Below, one piece after another: positions 23,399 through 36,533 of a stretch of 64,000 bases of DNA (its first letter is position 1; each line of letters begins with the position of its first letter). Source of the stretch: Calonectria ilicicola (taxonomy: Eukaryota; Ascomycota; Sordariomycetes; Hypocreales; Nectriaceae); the NCBI GenBank assembly GCA_020809705.1, contig CP085832.1:1178001-1242000 (forward strand), read 5' to 3'. The translations under genes were made by a program, and so were the position numbers. Below the pieces are notes generated by a model, which saw only the letters and a program-made list of their open reading frames with translations, made no database searches and was not told where the DNA came from.

Positions 23399-24397
<999 letters not shown>

Positions 24398-24945
24398 ATA
24401 ACCTTCCCATAACCAAGTCTCGGGATTGGAGTATAGGAGTATCCAGGGAGGAAAGGTCAAGAAGCAATGCTAGCGCGCCGTCGACGAGATAGGATATCAA
24501 GCATAGCGTGTGGATCTGAGCGCGGGAGCTTGTATAATACAGCCAGGACTACGAGCCTACGATCGTTATATAAGACAACAACATTAATGCTTTCAAACAA
24601 TATTTATTTTTCTTCGCATTCATTTCCTTTGCCCAGGTGACGGCTCGGTAATCTGTCATCTACAGGGGATCGCCTCGCGGGTATGGCGGCAGGGAACAGG
24701 GATGTGCGGTGAAGCTCAACACGGCAAAAGTTGCCGTCGCCTAGACTCTTGATAACTGCAGCAACCCATTCAGGTTCGATTGCGAGTCTGTACTTCAAAT
24801 TATATGTATATATATTTTTTGCTATGGCGCTAACATGGCGCAATCTATGCAAAATCCTTTGGTAACCCATCCATCATCTATCTTTGAAACATGATGATTT
24901 TTTTTTTTTTCCGCATTTGATATTTTACAGAGTTTATGACTGCAT
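24398..24945. other. Convergent 3' flanks of YPT6 and RKI1
   Basis: 548 bases between stop codons, with an A/T-rich stretch around 24785-24915 that includes a T run at 24899-24910. No gene seen. Confidence 0.55.
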
Positions 24946-25892
24946 CTAAGCTGCATTCTGCACCTGCACCTCGCCGTTGGCAAGGCCGAAGTAGGCAGCC
25001 ACTGGCTTCTGGGCCTGCAGCTGCTTGCCGAGCTTGACAGCCTCGTCACCGTTGAAGCCGTGGAAGAGACCAATCTCGACAATGCCAGGCAGCTTTAGAA
25101 GCTCAGCAGCCAGGGCATTGATCTCCCAGGCACCGTCCTTGCCCTGGCCCTGAACATCGGCGTTCAGGTCCTTGGCCAGCAGAAGAGGAGGGAAAGGTGC
25201 GTCAATGATCCACATGCCATTGTCAGTCACGCACTCGCCAGCCTTGCTGGGCAGACCGGAGCGGACAGCAGGGGCAGGAGAGCCCATTTCGCGGAGGCGG
25301 ATAAGGACATCGGGGGCAGCGAGAGGGAGGACCTCGAGAGGGATGGTCTTCCAGACGGTGCAGAGGCGGGGAGACTGCTTGCGATAATCTGTGGTGCTTG
25401 AGTCAGCTTCGCTGTTTTACCTTGCTATGGTGGGGGGTCTCATGATGGCCCATCACATCATGGGGGCTTGTGAATGACTAGGGAGCAAAGCTTACCAGCG
25501 ACAGCAATAAACTTTTTGGCCGCAATGGCGACGAGCTTCTCCTGGAAGAGACAAGCACCGCCGCCCTTGATGAGGTTGAGATCCTCGTCGACCTCGTCGG
25601 CACCGTCAAAAGCGACGTCGAGCGCCACGGGCTTGCCGTCGACGACAGGACGCTCGTCCAGGTTGGCCAGCGTTAGGCCAGCATTGCGGATGAGACCCTT
25701 GGACTGGCTGCCCGTGGGAATAAAGGTCATGCCACCGTAGAACTCGGGTCCCTTGCTGACAATGGCCTCGACGACGTACACGACAGTGCTGCCGGAGCCA
25801 ATGCCAACATACTTGTACTCGGGGAGCAGGTGGTCATTGACGGCCTGGAAGGCGGCCGACTTCTTGGCTGACTCGACTAGTGATGCTGCCAT
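24946..25892 (-). CDS. RKI1: Ribose-5-phosphate isomerase
   Basis: Interconverts ribose 5-phosphate and ribulose 5-phosphate in the non-oxidative pentose phosphate pathway (RpiA family). Two exons on the minus strand (25496-25892, 24946-25388) give 279 residues. Family motifs are the phosphate-binding [12 protein letters not shown], the catalytic [26 protein letters not shown], and the C-terminal [10 protein letters not shown] and [11 protein letters not shown]. Start chosen at 25892 ([15 protein letters not shown]) because the family begins here. The frame stays open to an upstream ATG at 26249, adding 119 codons that are basic and Ser-rich; see findings. The intron phase agrees. Confidence 0.93.
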
Positions 25893-27890
25893 TGTGTTTT
25901 TGTCTTGGGATGAGAAGTTGCGACGAGAAAGTCTGGAAGACGGTGGTGATGATCTACGGAGCTCGAGTACCCCACGTTTCTTATGAGACTGGTGATGAGG
26001 CGGGGTGGTGGGGAGGCCTTGGTCCAAGCAAAGAGCTAGAGGCGTGTAGGGTAGACGACGCGATTGGGTGGTGGTGGAAAAGGAGGCTTGTGAGAGCCGA
26101 TTTGGAAATTTCGGCGAGGAATTGAAATGATGAATTTTAGATTCTGTTGCGCCAGAAACCGGAAAGGAGATAGCAGAGAGTGCGCCGTAACGGAGCTGAA
26201 ATGACGCAGATGCGTGAACCGTTGTGGAGAGGCTCGCGAGGTGCTTCATGTGAACGGGCAGAATTTTTTCTTTTTAAGTAAAAAAAACCCCGCGGTTCGA
26301 GCGGTTCAAGTTGCACTTAAAAAAGTGAGTGGTTACGATTACCTAGTCGGTAGCAGCTAAAGTGGAAAAGCAAAACGAACCCAAAACGAATCCCGCGTCT
26401 TGGACGTCAACAGAATCACACAGCACAACTCAGGCAAGAATGTGATAGACAAGCTGCAGAGATGACGGAATTGCACACGAGGTGGAGAGGAGCTGCAGGA
26501 TAGGCAGACATGGGTTGAGAGGGGGCACCTGCGAATGGACCAAGCCAAATTGACAGCTGTGGTGCTTTGTGGTTCGCAAGTCGCTCCCGCTCGCATCGCA
26601 AATTCCGAACATGGGCCTAAGAACGGATTTCCGGACGGGACTAGAAGCTTAAGAAAAAGAGTACTAATGACATAAAACCCGAGGCGAACGAACAGGAAAA
26701 CAAGCCAAGGCCGCAGCAGGGGGGGCTTGGATCTTGCGTTGCGCTTAGGTGAGATCGCAGGGCAGCCCTGAGGCTTGGGCGCCCTACGTAATAAACAGCG
26801 TGTGTTTGTGCTCTGTGCCTCGCTTGCGAAAGAGAGGCGGACGAAACAAGGAATACGCGAAAGAGAAACCGGGCGATACGCGGACAGGCCAGCCACCATA
26901 AACAGGGAGGAAGAGGGCCGCACAGGAAAAAAAAAACGGGCGGGAGTCAAACAAATAAGCCCGAGACTTGGACCGGTAGTTGGTAAACGGACATCTACTA
27001 TACTTGCTTTTTCAACCATTTGGAGGTTGTTTTACTTTTTTTTACTTTTCTTTTTTTCGTCTCATTTGCCTTGTATGTAGAAACATGCCAAGCGGGTGGC
27101 GGAATACATGCAGGGTGCTCCGTCTAATACGCAATATGCCTACTGTACCTCCCTGGATCCTTTGACAACAAAATAAAATTAGCACTTCGCCTTTGTGCTA
27201 TCCGCGGTTATATCTGGTCTGTATCGCTTCCCTTATTTGCCAGGCCCGCCTTTCTATTTAGCGATTCGTATCGCCATGTCCCACGCCTCCTTCATACGCG
27301 TTCATGCGCTTTTTGCACCATGTCCCTTTCTGCCGCTGCCGCTGCGCCGCAAAATCTGCAACTCATGTACGGTGACGTGATGGCTGGCCAGACGGTCGTC
27401 CCTGAAGACGCTCGATCAGAAATGGGCTTAGTAAGCGCCAACGGTTGGCTCAGAGAGCCCGAGTCCGTTGTCTTGTCGATACACACGTGACGCCCTGCCA
27501 GATTTGCGCCGCGCTCATTTGCTGGCCAGCTAATTACCCCCTCTCGCCGCCGCGCCATCTCGGGAGCCACGGATGTCCGAAGGTGCGCATCTCTTTTTAT
27601 TGCGGGAGCCAGCAACAGTGCGAGTTTAGTGGGTCGTGGCCAGCAAAGGGGACAAGGCTTTTCCTCTGATCAACGGACAGACCCTGGCCCGCATCATTTC
27701 CGTCATCGCCGCGTGCGCATTGTTTCGTAGATTTTCCCTTTATTTGCTCTTCTTTTTCATCACATACATCGCCTTTGGATTGTTTGCGCTCTCCGCCCTT
27801 CCAGAAACTTTGTGCGCCCGCTCGACGTCACCGGTGGGAGGTCTAATAACTTAATATCACCGCCTTTACTTTTTTTCCTCAGTGTCCGCC
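25893..27890. other. Divergent region between RKI1 and KEI1
   Basis: About 2 kb. The part to 26249 is in frame with RKI1 and may be 5' leader or extra coding. The rest holds the two promoters. The open frames at 26357-27019 (minus) and around 27292-27854 are rich in Arg, Ser, Leu and Cys with no family resemblance. A-rich runs occur near 26277-26287 and 26927-26937. Confidence 0.5.
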
Positions 27891-28771
27891 ATGTCGAGGT
27901 TTACCAGTCTGTACCTGCGGGTGCCCCGGCCAAAGGTAAGGGGAGAATCGACGGTTCCCAACGCGGAGGCCTCGTTGCTGCACGGCAGCATCGCGACGAG
28001 CAAGTCAACGATGGAATGCTGACCTGATCTGTTCTTTAGACCCTCCTGGGCTTCATCAGCCTCCAGACCGGTACTGAGGTCATCTCCCTCGCGCTAATCC
28101 TCAACAAAGTCACCGGCGTCTACGGACTCCTCGCCATCTTGACCGGCTACCAGCTCTCTCTTCTCCAGCTCGCCACCTATGTCTACTCGATCGGCATCCT
28201 CGTTCTGCTGGTGACGCTTATCCCTCACATCCGACGACAAAGCGCCTTCGAATGCCTCGCCCTGGCCTGGGTCTACGTTCTCGACACCGGAATCAACATT
28301 GCCTGCACCGCTGCCTTCGGTATGGATTGGTATTTCAGAAGCCAGAGCACGGATCCCAACGCCCTGGCCTCAAACGTGCCTGAGATGGTGTCCGAGGGTG
28401 TTCAGGGTATGCGACGTGAGGCTGCCATCCACGGCAAGGTTGTGCCTCAAGAGACGGCTACCAGCATGCTGCTGATCACCGCCTCCATGCTCATCCGCGT
28501 TTACTTTTCGTTTGTCGTCATGGCCTATGCCAAGCAGGTCCTGCAAAAGTACATGCAGCTCATGATCCTCGAGGGCCCTGGTGTTGATGAGTTCGATGGT
28601 CCCTTCGCCGAGGACCTACCAGACGGTGACGGCCGCAAGGGTCGTCTTGGCCGTTTGATGGTCTCTTGGGGTCGCGGTTACTGGATCGATCAGCAGGAAA
28701 CTGGCGAGTGGGCATTGGGCGTTGACCACAACAAGCCCGGATCTACCGGTACCCTCGCTGGAGAGGTTTAA
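27891..28771 (+). CDS. KEI1: Inositol phosphorylceramide synthase regulatory subunit Kei1
   Basis: Golgi membrane partner of Aur1 in inositol phosphorylceramide synthase, which makes the basic fungal complex sphingolipid. Exons 27891-27935 and 28040-28771 give 258 residues. Four hydrophobic segments are visible: the GFISLQTGTEVISLALIL region, the YSIGILVLLVTLIP region, the CLALAWVYVLDTGINIACTAAFG region and the SMLIRVYFSFVVMAYAKQ region. The conserved start PKTLLGFISLQTGTE and a hydrophilic C-terminus of about 70 residues fit Kei1. Start chosen at the first ATG in frame (MSRFTSLYLRVPRPK) before a GTAAGG donor. Family assignment is from pattern recall. Confidence 0.88.
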
Positions 28772-29175
28772 AGCCAATGGCCCAATGCTGCTCCCGTCCA
28801 CGACAGGACATGAGGTGAGGTGAAGGAAGGGATGAGCGTTGGCCAAGCCTCGAAGACGAGGCTGGCGAAAACGTCATGCCCATCCTAAGGTGCCACATGC
28901 ATGACAGAACCTGCGACAACCCCGCTGGTACAAGGATGATGCTGTGAGCGAGGAAGATGGGTAATAATGTATTGGTTTCCAATGAGCGGCTCAACGTCTC
29001 TTTTTCTCACGACTACAAAACCTAGAACGGACGGCCCGGATTTGGGAGACGGCAAAAGGAAGTCGAGCAGATCGGGCTGGACCCTTGTTTGGTGTCGGCA
29101 CCCACGGATACCAGTCCGGGACGGAAATCGAATCATGACTGAAGACTCGGCCGGTGCCGGGGTAAAGGCGGCGTC

Positions 29176-29295
29176 TGCGGCGAAAGTGCGGCATGTGTGA
29201 GGGACCAGGGGCGTTGCGGCTTGCGGTCTGCGGCACTGGCTGCACGTGGCTGTTATGGAATTGGGACGGCGGCATTGCGTGATGCGGCTTGCGGC
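29176..29295. repeat. Cluster of six TGCGGC hexamers
   Basis: TGCGGC occurs at 29176-29181, 29187-29192, 29215-29220, 29229-29234, 29283-29288 and 29290-29295, often as TGCGGCAT or TTGCGGCTTGCGG. This is a degenerate short-period repeat. The same word, as GCGGCAT repeated three times, occurs near 17660-17682. Confidence 0.6.
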
Positions 29296-29996
29296 ATGTC
29301 GGGTAGTAGGGTGCAGAAGACATCTTCACCTGTAATTTTTGAGCGACACATGAAGGCGTGGGACCTGATTTGTCTTTGGTGTTGAGGAGAGAGTGCTTTT
29401 ACATCGATCACGGCACACACGAATGGATTTCACCTGCATATTTCAAGAAACATGGATAGGAGCACGGAATAATGGGACGAAATAATACCAAGTAGTATAT
29501 TGTATCTATCACGTAGTACTTAGCATTATATATCCAACAAGAAAGAATTACCTTGACAAGAAGTTGTGTTGGAGTGAGTGAAGGAGAGAGGTTGACACCT
29601 TTTTTTCCCGCTTGACTAGCCGGAGTCTTTTTCGGGATTTTGGCATAAGATGATGGCTTGAAGAAAGTTAGCGGCGGATATGGGTATGGTGGAGATGGTG
29701 CAGGGCTGTTAGATGATTTGTGAGCCATTGATGGATTTTTGGAGCCTGTGGAATAGCCAATGATGGATATCGAGTTAATCAATCAGTCATCCGGTTTCAC
29801 TTGGCCGTCTGGACTAGCAACGTTGTGTAGCATATGGATGACATATGTACATGGTATGTGAGACATAATGATGGACCTATTATATCATTATTAATCCTTG
29901 GACGAGCCATTGTCGAATTAGATGGACGGTGGATGTCTGGTTGCCAAGGTACATTGCCATGATGCATATGGTTTCCCTGTAACCTTACACAGGACC

Positions 29997-30038
29997 ATGG
30001 CATCAGGTCTAGTGGCATCAGAACCGTGGTGGCATCAC
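29997..30038 (+). promoter_or_regulatory. Three TGGCATCA elements (CYS3/MetR core matches)
   Basis: TGGCATCA occurs at 29998-30005, 30013-30020 and 30030-30037. Each fits TGRYRYCA, the core of the ATGRYRYCAT palindrome bound by the sulfur regulators CYS3 (Neurospora) and MetR (Aspergillus). They lie about 1.25 kb before the sulfite reductase start codon. Role is inferred from motif and target. Confidence 0.4.
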
Positions 30039-30149
30039 ATCGGTAGGTAGGGCCTGCAAAGCAGGCAAGCATGCATTCATTGCTGCGTACGTGCGTGAGA
30101 CGTGAGACGACGTCCGTCATTGTCTTCTTGTCGTGCTGCATCGATATGG

Positions 30150-30159
30150 ATGGTGCCAT
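30150..30159 (+). promoter_or_regulatory. Exact CYS3/MetR palindrome ATGGTGCCAT
   Basis: A full ten-base match to ATGRYRYCAT, about 1.1 kb before the ATG of sulfite reductase, a known target class of this bZIP factor. Distance is long but not unusual in filamentous fungi. Confidence 0.45.
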
Positions 30160-31069
30160 CGCCAACGACCGGCGGCCGGCCGGTAGTCGGAGCTGGGCTG
30201 GCATTGGACCCCTGGGGGCGGGGTTCTTGGTGGAAAGAAAAAACAGAGGCATTTCCCTTGCGCCATTCGCTCCAAGGCTGTCTGCGCTCTTGCGGGCCGT
30301 CGGTCGGTGTGGCAGCAGGAAGTCGGGGTGGGGGCACTGCAGTCGTCCAGTCATCCCAAAAGGTTGCCTACGTCGACGCTGCCGGCACATGAGGGGGGCG
30401 GCGATTGGCTCGAGGAGTCGGAAACGACTGGGGCGCCGTCAATCCCAGGCAAATCCCAGCGACACCATTTGTCATCGGTGGTCGCGGAGTCGTGCGCCGA
30501 GGAGTGGTTTGCCTGTCTGTCTCGGAGCCCAGCAGTGGCTTCCAGGTGCCTTGGAGCAGTGCGCCCCCGGGGGCCAGCAAGTGTGGGGTGGGGCCCGTAG
30601 CACGGTCCGGGGCTGGCATATCCCGCTAATCGATCACGCAATCGTTGGCAAAGATTCATCAAGCGTCGTTTTGGTGGTTTGCTGCTGTCGATGCTTGGGC
30701 GATTGCGCTGGCGCGGGGAAAAACTCGGTGGTTGACGAGGGTCGGCGAGGGTCCAATTGCCCATTTTGAATGTATTCCACCAGGCCCCGTCCCCGTGGCG
30801 AGGGGCGTGCAATGGGGAAGAGTGCGCGAGACGGGACCGGCCAGTCCAAGCACGGCAAGGGCAATAACAAAGACGACGGAACCAGGTTGGGTCTGTCGCT
30901 ATCCTCCCGACGTGAAGCGATCCATAGAGAAGATTCCCTTTAGAAACCAGAGGCCCAGAGCCCCAGGGTTTGGAAAAAAATTATTCTAACGCAACACCCC
31001 CCCTCCCCACGAGAGCCCGCGTGAGCTTGAGTCTCGTCTCCCGGGACATCTTTATTCTTCAACCGCATC

Positions 31070-31131
31070 CTTCCTCCTCCTCCTCCTCCTCCTCTCCTCT
31101 CCTCTCCTCTCCTCTCCTCTCCTCTTCTTCC
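31070..31131 (+). repeat. TCC / CTCCT pyrimidine microsatellite
   Basis: A run of about seven CCT triplets passes into about seven CTCCT pentamers, ending 140 bases before the sulfite reductase ATG. Pyrimidine tracts in this position are typical of fungal core promoters and leaders. Confidence 0.85.
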
Positions 31132-31269
31132 ATTCCTTCATTCCTATATCCCATCTCATCCCCCTCGACGCACTCCTCCCCTCGTCTCTCCCCCACCCGG
31201 CTCCCCAATTCCTTATACCCAGAGGTTGCTGTGCGGGAGAACAACAAGACAGGGACACACAACTACAAG

Positions 31270-34200
31270 ATGGACGCCGCTTCACAGCACCAGATCCGCA
31301 CGCCTGAGGAGGCCGGTGAGTAACCTTTGCACCCGTTGATTTGCTTTGCTTGCTTTGGATTGGGCGCATTGGGGCTTCTTTGGCAGTTATCATGGAATTG
31401 GCCGGGAGCGGCTGTTGACTTTGGCGGGCATGCGGTGCTGCTGTGCGCTGCTCCATCATGACCCAGCCATGGGCCTTGGGAGCCTTGTTGGCTACGCTCC
31501 AATTGGCATACTTTTTGGAGCTGGCTAAAATGGCGACATCGCTGCGCTCAATGCCGAATTCTAGGCCGAAATTCCTTGCCATTGAAACACCCGAATGCAC
31601 GCATTGAATTAGGAAAAAAACCCATGGCTAACATTGTGCTTCTCACCCCGCAGTCGCGAGAATTGCTTACCTCTCGAGCGATGTCATCGTCTCTGTCCAG
31701 CCTGCCATCGGCGCCGATTCCGAATTCTCCTCCCACCTGAAGCGATATGCTGGTCGCAAAGACCAAGGCCTTGTCGCCCAGAGCGCCGACTCAGTCCCAG
31801 AAGTAAGCCAAGCCACTGCCACCTTAAAAAAAAATTGCCCCTCCTTCGCTCGCCGATTTCACTGGTCGCCCATGTCCCTGCGTCGGCTCGTCGGCCCCTC
31901 CACCACACCCCTGCTCTGCGTGCGGCGGCGGGATGTGAGGGAGGACGTATTACGCATGAGGATCTGAGCCAAAAAGTTTGTCTGAGGCCCTGAATTGCAA
32001 CGACATCCTGACTGCAATCGAGCTCGAGAGGAGGAAGCATTCAAATAGTAGCAAGGAAAAACTAACAACAGGTCTCCCAGATCCTCTCAGTGAGACACAA
32101 TGCCGACCCTCTGCTCTCCGTCTACACCCCAATCCGCTCCGGCAAGCTCGTTTCCGTCACCACCACCTCCACCATCCTCCTCCCCTCCGTCTCCCACCTC
32201 TATAAGCTGGCCAACTACCCCGTAGTCCTCCACGTCTCTCTCCAGCTAAGGACGTTTGCCGACTACTCGGTCATCACCGCCGTCCGCAACTCAGGATGGA
32301 CATTTGTTCAGTCAGAGACCCTCCAGCAGGCTCAGGACATGGCCTTGACTGCCCATGCCCTGGCCGTTCGCTCTGGTAAGGGTGTGATCCACTTCTTCGC
32401 TCCCTCTACTTCCGCCGACGACAAGCCCATTGCCATTGAGGACGCCACCGTTGTCCGCGACATCCTCGACATTGACAGCATCCGTCGATTCCAAGCCGGT
32501 GCCCCCTCTACCGCCTCTGGCATCTACGCCGATGACGGCCACATCGCTGTTTCTTCTGACCGCGAGGTTGCTCCCTCTGGCAAGGTCGAGTCCCTTGCTG
32601 TTCCCAGTGCCACCGCCTCTAAGGCTCCCTCTACTGGAACTTCAGTCAAGTCCAGCGAAAACAGCGAGTCTACTACTCCCGCTGCCCAGTCATCTGCTGC
32701 CACCACTGTCGAGACTGCCGCCGCCCAGGTCACTTCCGAGGACATTTACAAGTGCGCCACCCGCATCTGGGCTCAGCTCAAGACTGCCTCTGGCCGTGAA
32801 TACAGCGCCTTTGAGTACTCTGGTGCCCCCAACGCCGAGAACTGCCTGTTCATTTTCGGCTCTGATGCTGGCACCTTTGCCGAGGCCATTGACAGCGCCA
32901 AATCTGACGAGGTTTTCGCCAACACCGCCATCCTTACCCCTCGTCTCTACCGACCTTGGATTGGCTCCAGGCTAGTCGACGCCATCCCCAAGTCCATCAA
33001 GAGAATCGCTGTTCTTGAGCAGATCCAGCGCAAGACCACCAAGTGGGGTCCCCTCCTCATTGATGTTCTGACCTCCGTCAAGAGTGGTCCCGGTGGCGTT
33101 GAGACCATTGTGGGCCACCAGCTCGGTTTCATTGCTCCCGAGACTGTGACCCAGGCCCTCCGTGGCGTTATCCAGAACCTCACAGCCGAGAAGCCCATCC
33201 AAAACCTCGAGGTTGGCAAGAAGACCGCCTACAAGGAGCCCACCGGTTACGATCTTGCTGCTCCTAAGCTTGAGACTGCTTACAACAAGATTCTCGACCA
33301 GCTGTTTGGCAAGCGCGCTTACGTCGCCAATGCCATCAAGTCAACCAACACCGGCCTTTCCGCCACCGTCTCTGCTAGCCCTGAGTTTGGTTTCGGTTCT
33401 CTGTTGGCCCGCAAGGAGCGCCGCAACCAGTTCCTTGCCGAGGTCAAGGAGGCTGCCGCTAACGGCCAATTCACTACCGATGCCCCCAAGAGCTGGCTTG
33501 CTCGATGGGCTGTGAATGCTGAGGACTCCGCCAAGTCGACAGAAATCGCCGACGATGTGATTGCTCGACTCCAGACCGATGGCTCTTCTGCTGCTCAGAA
33601 GCTTCTTACCGCCAAGGGTCTCTTCCGCAAGGAATCTCTGTGGCTCACTGGTTCCGATGCCTGGTCGTACGATCTTGGCAACTCTGGTGTTCACCACGTC
33701 CTCGCTTCTGGCGAGAATGTCAACATGCTCATCATTGACTCGACCCCTTACTCGGAGCGAGCTGCCGCTGACGCAAACCGACGCAAGAAGGACATTGGTC
33801 TGTACGCCATGAACTTTGGAAATGTCTACGTTGCATCCACTGCTGTCTACAGCTCATACACCCAGGTTCTCCAGGCTCTCCTTGAGGCTGACAAGTTCGA
33901 CGGTCCTTCAGTTGTTCTGGCCTACCTGCCTTACTTTGGCGAGACCGACTCTCCTCTCACCGTGCTCCAGGAGACCAAGAAGGCCGTTGATGCTGGTTAC
34001 TGGCCCTTGTACCGCTGGAACCCCGACAACGAGAAGAAGGATCTGCCCAACTTCTCTCTGGACTCTGAGCTGATCAAGGAAGAGCTGAAGCAATTCCTTG
34101 CCCGTGATAACCAGCTCACTAAGCTCATGCACAAGGAGCCCAAGTTTGCTGCCGCTGTTGCTCAGGACTTTGGTGCCGAAGTCCGAGCCCAGCAGAAGCG

Positions 34201-36533
34201 CAAGGCCAAGGATGCTTACAACCAGCTTCTTGAGGGTCTTTTGGGTGCTCCTCTGACCGTCCTTTTCGCCTCTGATGGTGGTAACGCTGGCACCCTTGCT
34301 AAGCGGCTTGCCAACCGCGGTCGTGCTCGTGGTTTGAAGACCTCGGTGTTTGCCATGGAGGACTACCCTCTGGAGGATCTCCCTACCGAGGAGAACGTTG
34401 TCTTCATCTCATCCACAGCTGGTCAGGGTGAGTTCCCCCAGAACGGTCTGGCTTTCTGGGATGCCATCAAGGACAGCACAGATCTTGACCTGGCCAATGT
34501 CAACTTTTCCGTTTTCGGTCTGGGTGACAGCCACTACTGGCCCCGCAAGGAGGACAAGATTTACTACAACAAGCCTGCCAAGGACCTCGAGCGCGTCCTG
34601 ACCAACCTTGGTGCCAAGCACCTTTGCGAGGTTGGACTTGGTGATGACCAGGATCCCGATGGTTACCAGACTGGCTACCAGGAGTGGGAGCCCAAGATTT
34701 GGAAGGTCCTTGGCGTTGACAACGTCGATGGCCTCCCCGAGGAGCCTGCTCCCATCACCAACGAGGATATCAAGTCTGCTTCCAACTTCCTCCGTGGTAC
34801 CATTTTGGAGGATCTCAAGGATACCTCAACTGGTGCTATTTCCGCCTCCAACCAGCAGCTTACCAAGTTCCACGGTACTTACATGCAAGACGACCGTGAT
34901 GTTCGAGATGAGCGCAAGGCCCAAGGTCTCGAGCCCGCCTACTCCTTCATGATCCGATGCCGATTGCCTGGAGGTGTTTCCACTCCCAAGCAGTGGATCC
35001 AGATGGACGACATTGCCAATGAGCTGGGTAACCAGACCATGAAGCTGACCACCCGACAAACATTCCAGTTCCACGGTGTTATCAAGAGCAAGCTCAAGCC
35101 CGCCATGCAGGCCATTAACCGTGCCCTCATGGATACCCTTGCCGCCTGTGGTGATGTGAACCGAAATGTCATGTGCAGTTCTCTCCCTACCCAGTCCAAG
35201 TTCCACAAGGAGGTTCACGCCTACTCCACGAAGATCAGCGAGCACCTTCTTCCCTGCACCTCGGCTTACCACGAGATTTGGTTGACCAACGATGACGACA
35301 AGAAGGTCCAGGTTGGTGGTAACGCTGTCCAGGATTTCGAGCCTCTCTACGGCCCTACTTACCTCCCCCGAAAGTTCAAGATCACCATTGCCATCCCCCC
35401 TCACAACGACACTGATGTCTACGCCCACGATATCGGTATCATTGCCATCAAGGGAGAGGATGGTGGCCTTGCTGGTTTCAACATTCTTGCCGGTGGTGGT
35501 ATGGGTACGACGCACAACAACAAGAAGACTTACCCTCAGACTGGACGCATGTTTGGTTTCTGTAAGCCCGAGGATGTCCACATTGTGTGCGAGAAGATCA
35601 TGCTGGTCCAGCGTGACAACGGTGACCGAAAGAACCGAAAGCACGCTCGTCTCAAGTACACCATCGACGACATGACCGTTGAGGTGTTCAAGAGCAGAGT
35701 AGAGGAGCTCTGGGGCAAGAAGTTCGAGGCAGAGCGCTCTTTCGAGTTCAAGAGCAACGTCGACACCTTTGGATGGCAGAAGGATGAGACTGGTCTCAAC
35801 CACTTCACCTTCTTCATCGAGAACGGTCGTATCGAGGATACCCCTGAATTCCAGATGAAGACTGGTCTGCGTGAGATCGCCAAGGTCTTCAAGGGCGAGT
35901 TCCGTCTTACCGGAAACCAGCACCTTATCCTCAGCAGTGTTGCTGACGAGGACCTCCCTGCCATGAACGAGTTGATGAAGAAGTACAAGCTTGACAACAT
36001 CCAATTCTCTGGTCTCCGTCTGAGCTCGTCCGCCTGTGTCGCTTTCCCCACCTGTGGTCTCGCCATGGCTGAGTCTGAGCGATACCTGCCCGTTCTTATC
36101 ACCAAGCTTGAGGGCTGCCTGGAGGAGGTCGGTCTCCGCCAGGACTCGATTGTCATGCGTATGACTGGTTGCCCCAACGGTTGCGCTCGTCCTTGGCTTG
36201 CTGAGGTTGCCTTTGTCGGTAAGGCGTTTGGCGCCTACAACATGTACCTAGGTGGTGGCTACCACGGCCAGCGGCTCAACAAGCTGTACCGCCAGAGCAT
36301 CAAGGAGGAGGAGATCCTTGTCATCATGAAGGGCCTCCTGAAGCGCTACGCTTCCGAGCGCGAGGAGGGCGAGCGATTCGGAGACTTCTGCATCCGCTCT
36401 GGTATCATCACCGCTACCACTGACGGACGCAACTTCCACGACAACGTAAGTTCCACAACCATCTAAACAGTATCTCGCATGTATACTAACTCTTAATGTC
36501 TAGATCCCTGAGGATGAAGAGGATGAGGAATGA
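31270..36533 (+). CDS. MET5: Sulfite reductase (NADPH) beta subunit, hemoprotein
   Basis: Catalyses six-electron reduction of sulfite to sulfide in assimilatory sulfur metabolism, together with a flavoprotein alpha subunit. Exons 31270-31315, 31654-31802, 32072-36445 and 36504-36533 give 1532 residues, the usual fungal size. The N-terminal half resembles pyruvate:ferredoxin oxidoreductase-type domains. A flavodoxin-like domain lies at about 790-935 (VLFASDGGNAGTLAK, FISSTAGQGEFP, FGLGDSHY). The C-terminal siroheme/4Fe-4S module has the ligands C1387-x5-C1393 and C1432-x3-C1436 (SSACVAFPTC, TGCPNGC). The protein ends in an acidic PEDEEDEE tail supplied by the last exon. Codon use is strongly biased to C/G at third positions in the large exon, suggesting high expression. 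Upstream sites fit CYS3/MetR control. Confidence 0.95.

Larger units (their letters stand above)
28772..31269. other. 2.5 kb upstream region of sulfite reductase; no gene seen
   Basis: The 3' flank of KEI1 and the long promoter region of the sulfite reductase gene. It holds a TGCGGC cluster (29176-29295), a group of CYS3/MetR-like elements (29997-30159) and a pyrimidine microsatellite just upstream of the ATG. The long frames at 30071-30769 (plus) and 29797-30390 (minus) overlap each other and have noise-like composition. Confidence 0.55.

Noticed and set aside
26357..27019. 220-codon open frame on the minus strand between RKI1 and KEI1
   Set aside because: Composition is rich in Arg, Ser, Leu, Pro and Cys as expected of non-coding translation, with no domain and no supporting splice structure.
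30071..30769. 232-codon open frame upstream of sulfite reductase
   Set aside because: It overlaps opposite-strand frames of similar length, is rich in Arg, Gly and Cys, and covers the CYS3/MetR-like sites. No family resemblance.
34826..36004. 392-codon open frame on the minus strand inside sulfite reductase
   Set aside because: It is antisense to a highly conserved, codon-biased exon. Strong third-position C/G bias removes stops on the opposite strand, and its translation (Leu/Val/Gly-rich) matches nothing.
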